Shown here one piece after another: positions 31,871 through 33,279 of a stretch of DNA of 33,279 nt. A program made the position numbers and the translations under genes. Source of the DNA: an uncultured Candidatus Melainabacteria bacterium. GTDB taxonomy: Bacteria > Cyanobacteriota > Vampirovibrionia > Gastranaerophilales > Gastranaerophilaceae. The stretch is taken from contig CAMHMW010000002.1 of the NCBI GenBank assembly GCA_946186335.1, positions 1 to 33,279 of the forward strand, read 5' to 3'. The notes under the pieces are model-generated. The model worked only from the letters and a program-made list of their open reading frames with translations, was not told where the DNA came from and searched no databases. Numbering within the stretch: position 1 is the first letter of the stretch; each line of letters begins with the position of its first letter.

Positions 31871-33279
31871 TTAAACGGCAGCCCCTTCCTGAATTTTAAA
31901 CTGCATTTCGTAAAGATGTTTATAGTTTCCGTCAGGAATTTCCATAAGTTGCTCATGAGTGCCCAGTTCAACCAGTTCACCCTCGTTTATTACGGCAATT
32001 CTGTCGGCATTATTTATGGTTGATAATCTGTGAGCGATAACAAATACCGTTTTATTCTGCATAAGGTTGTCTAATGCTTTTTGAACAATTGCTTCAGATT
32101 CGTTATCGAGTGCTGAGGTAGCCTCATCAAGAATGACTATCGGCGCATTTTTAATCATTGCCCTTGCAATTGCAACACGCTGTCTTTGTCCGCCAGATAA
32201 GGATGCCCCGCGCTCTCCGACATAAGTATCTATACCATATTCAAGAGTCGGTAAAAATTCGTCAATATGCGCAAGTTTAACAACATTTTCGATATCTTCT
32301 TCCGTGGCATTAGGTTTACCCATTACAATATTTTCACGAATTGTACCCGTAAAGAGGAAATTATCTTGAAAAACGAAGGATATATTATTTCTCAGTGATT
32401 CAATCTCGTAATCTCTTACATCGATTCCGTCATATTTTATAGAACCAGCGTTAATATCATAAAATCTTGGTAACAAATTAACAATTGTACTTTTGCCGCC
32501 GCCTGAATTTCCGACAAGAGCAATGGTTTCACCTTTGCTGATATTCAGATTAAAGTCTTTTAAAACAGGTATTCCTTCTTCATATTCAAAACATACATGT
32601 TCAAACGTAATAGACGAATTAAGCCCGTTCATTTTTACGGCATTTTCTCTGTTTTTGATATGCGGGACAAGGTCAAACAATTCAAACACCCTGCCCAACG
32701 CAACAAATGTAGCCTGTAAATCGGTCAGGGTTTTACCCAAATCCTTAACGGGTTTATACAGTAATAACAATGAGGTTACGAAAGATGCAAAACTTCCGGC
32801 ACTCATTTGCCCGCTTATAATCAGACTGTTTCCGTATGCCATAACTATTGCTATACCGATGGAGCAAACAAAATACATAATCGGGGACATCCAGCCGACA
32901 CGTTTTGTCAGAGAGATTACCAAATCAAACTGCTCTTTGATTTTTTCTTCAAACTTTTGATTTTGCTGGGACTGAAGATTATATGCAGTCATTATTTTGT
33001 TGCCGATATAAGTTTCGTTAAAATTGGTTGTCATATCACCGCCGACAACCATTGTCGCATTAGAAACTTTTTTTACTTTTTTACGGATAAGGGTAACGGG
33101 AGTAATTGCAATAGCCATAATACCGACACCGATTATTGCGAGTTTCCATGAGTTGTACAGCAAAACCGCAACCAGTCCCAAAATACCAAAGCCTGTCATA
33201 ACAAAACTTTTCAGAGTTTCAATAATATTCTTAGAAGCGGTTTCCGGATCGGTAAAAAATCTTGTAAGAACGATACCTG
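31871..33279 (-). CDS. ABC exporter, fused membrane and ATPase domains (MsbA-like), N-terminus missing
   Basis: About 469 residues are visible; the frame is still open at the right edge, so the ATG at 33199 is internal. Upstream of it the frame reads GIVLTRFFTDPETASKN, the end of the transmembrane coupling region seen in MsbA-type exporters. The ATPase has Walker A GNSGGGKST, Q-loop SFVFQDNFLF, signature LSGGQRQRV, Walker B IVILDEATSALD and H-loop VIAHRLST, all intact. MsbA flips lipid A or other lipids across the inner membrane; drug or peptide export is an alternative. KDO genes in the window make lipid A transport plausible, but this is inference. Confidence 0.9.
   Translation of the reverse strand, partial: GIVLTRFFTDPETASKNIIETLKSFVMTGFGILGLVAVLLYNSWKLAIIGVGIMAIAITPVTLIRKKVKKVSNATMVVGGDMTTNFNETYIGNKIMTAYNLQSQQNQKFEEKIKEQFDLVISLTKRVGWMSPIMYFVCSIGIAIVMAYGNSLIISGQMSAGSFASFVTSLLLLYKPVKDLGKTLTDLQATFVALGRVFELFDLVPHIKNRENAVKMNGLNSSITFEHVCFEYEEGIPVLKDFNLNISKGETIALVGNSGGGKSTIVNLLPRFYDINAGSIKYDGIDVRDYEIESLRNNISFVFQDNFLFTGTIRENIVMGKPNATEEDIENVVKLAHIDEFLPTLEYGIDTYVGERGASLSGGQRQRVAIARAMIKNAPIVILDEATSALDNESEAIVQKALDNLMQNKTVFVIAHRLSTINNADRIAVINEGELVELGTHEQLMEIPDGNYKHLYEMQFKIQEGAAV

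Overview
This window looks like chromosomal DNA from an AT-rich, flagellated, Gram-negative-type bacterium. The genes kdsD and kdsC (KDO synthesis for LPS) point to an outer membrane, and fliJ-fliK plus a hook/rod gene point to a flagellum. My best guess is an uncultured gut lineage of the Gastranaerophilales/Vampirovibrionia (Melainabacteria, non-photosynthetic relatives of Cyanobacteria). This rests on low GC, glyQ standing apart from glyS, a short four-repeat ribosomal protein S1, and many large unfamiliar proteins carrying an N-terminal 'SFG'-like tag. The assignment is inference, not proof. I see no tRNA, rRNA, CRISPR array, insertion sequence or prophage. Genes are densely packed and often overlap or nearly touch.

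Layout. 1-1109: a partial unknown gene, rsfS and rpiB on the minus strand behind a good sigma70-type promoter. 1142-3523: a flagellar operon (fliJ, fliK, hook/rod protein) with its own promoter and terminator. 3530-4731: rpsA. 4790-5262: a small acidic protein built from two repeats. 5358-12352: a plus-strand run with a large membrane protein containing a duplicated module, two CUT1 sugar-ABC permeases with no ATPase or binding protein beside them, and two tandem paralogues with an HNH-like C-terminal motif. 12349-16477: glyQ followed by two paralogous APC amino-acid permeases (minus). 16504-21842: a three-gene minus operon of two related membrane proteins and a GH13 alpha-amylase-family protein. 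21958-24693: kdsD-kdsC-queD-uppP (minus). 24787-25559: three small plus-strand genes, including a ribbon-helix-helix (RHH) protein. 25671-27027: a lone tuf. 27063-28589: a small protein gene, then coaX and an unknown gene. 28592-29246: rex, divergent from a thioesterase-rluB-coaE operon that ends at 30956. 30940-31865: a CHAP-type amidase/peptidase. 31871-33279: an MsbA-like ABC exporter running off the right edge.

How the genes work together. Housekeeping genes (ribosome, tRNA charging, EF-Tu, CoA synthesis by CoaX and CoaE, KDO and undecaprenyl phosphate recycling for the envelope) alternate with lineage-specific genes. The accessory genes are the more interesting part. They include repeat-built membrane proteins next to carbohydrate genes, tandem HNH-like proteins, and small proteins of unknown role.

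The strongest candidate for something undescribed is a promoter family. The upstream regions of the RHH gene (25165), a 64-residue protein gene (27157) and the CHAP gene (30940) share an identical 13-base core. In each, a TGTAAC half-site lies exactly 49, 39 or 29 bases upstream of that core, steps of one DNA helical turn. In two of the three the half-site is the right arm of a 15-base GTTA-N7-TAAC inverted repeat. The second candidate is the short N-terminal SF(G/K/E) tag shared by otherwise unrelated large proteins that lack signal peptides.
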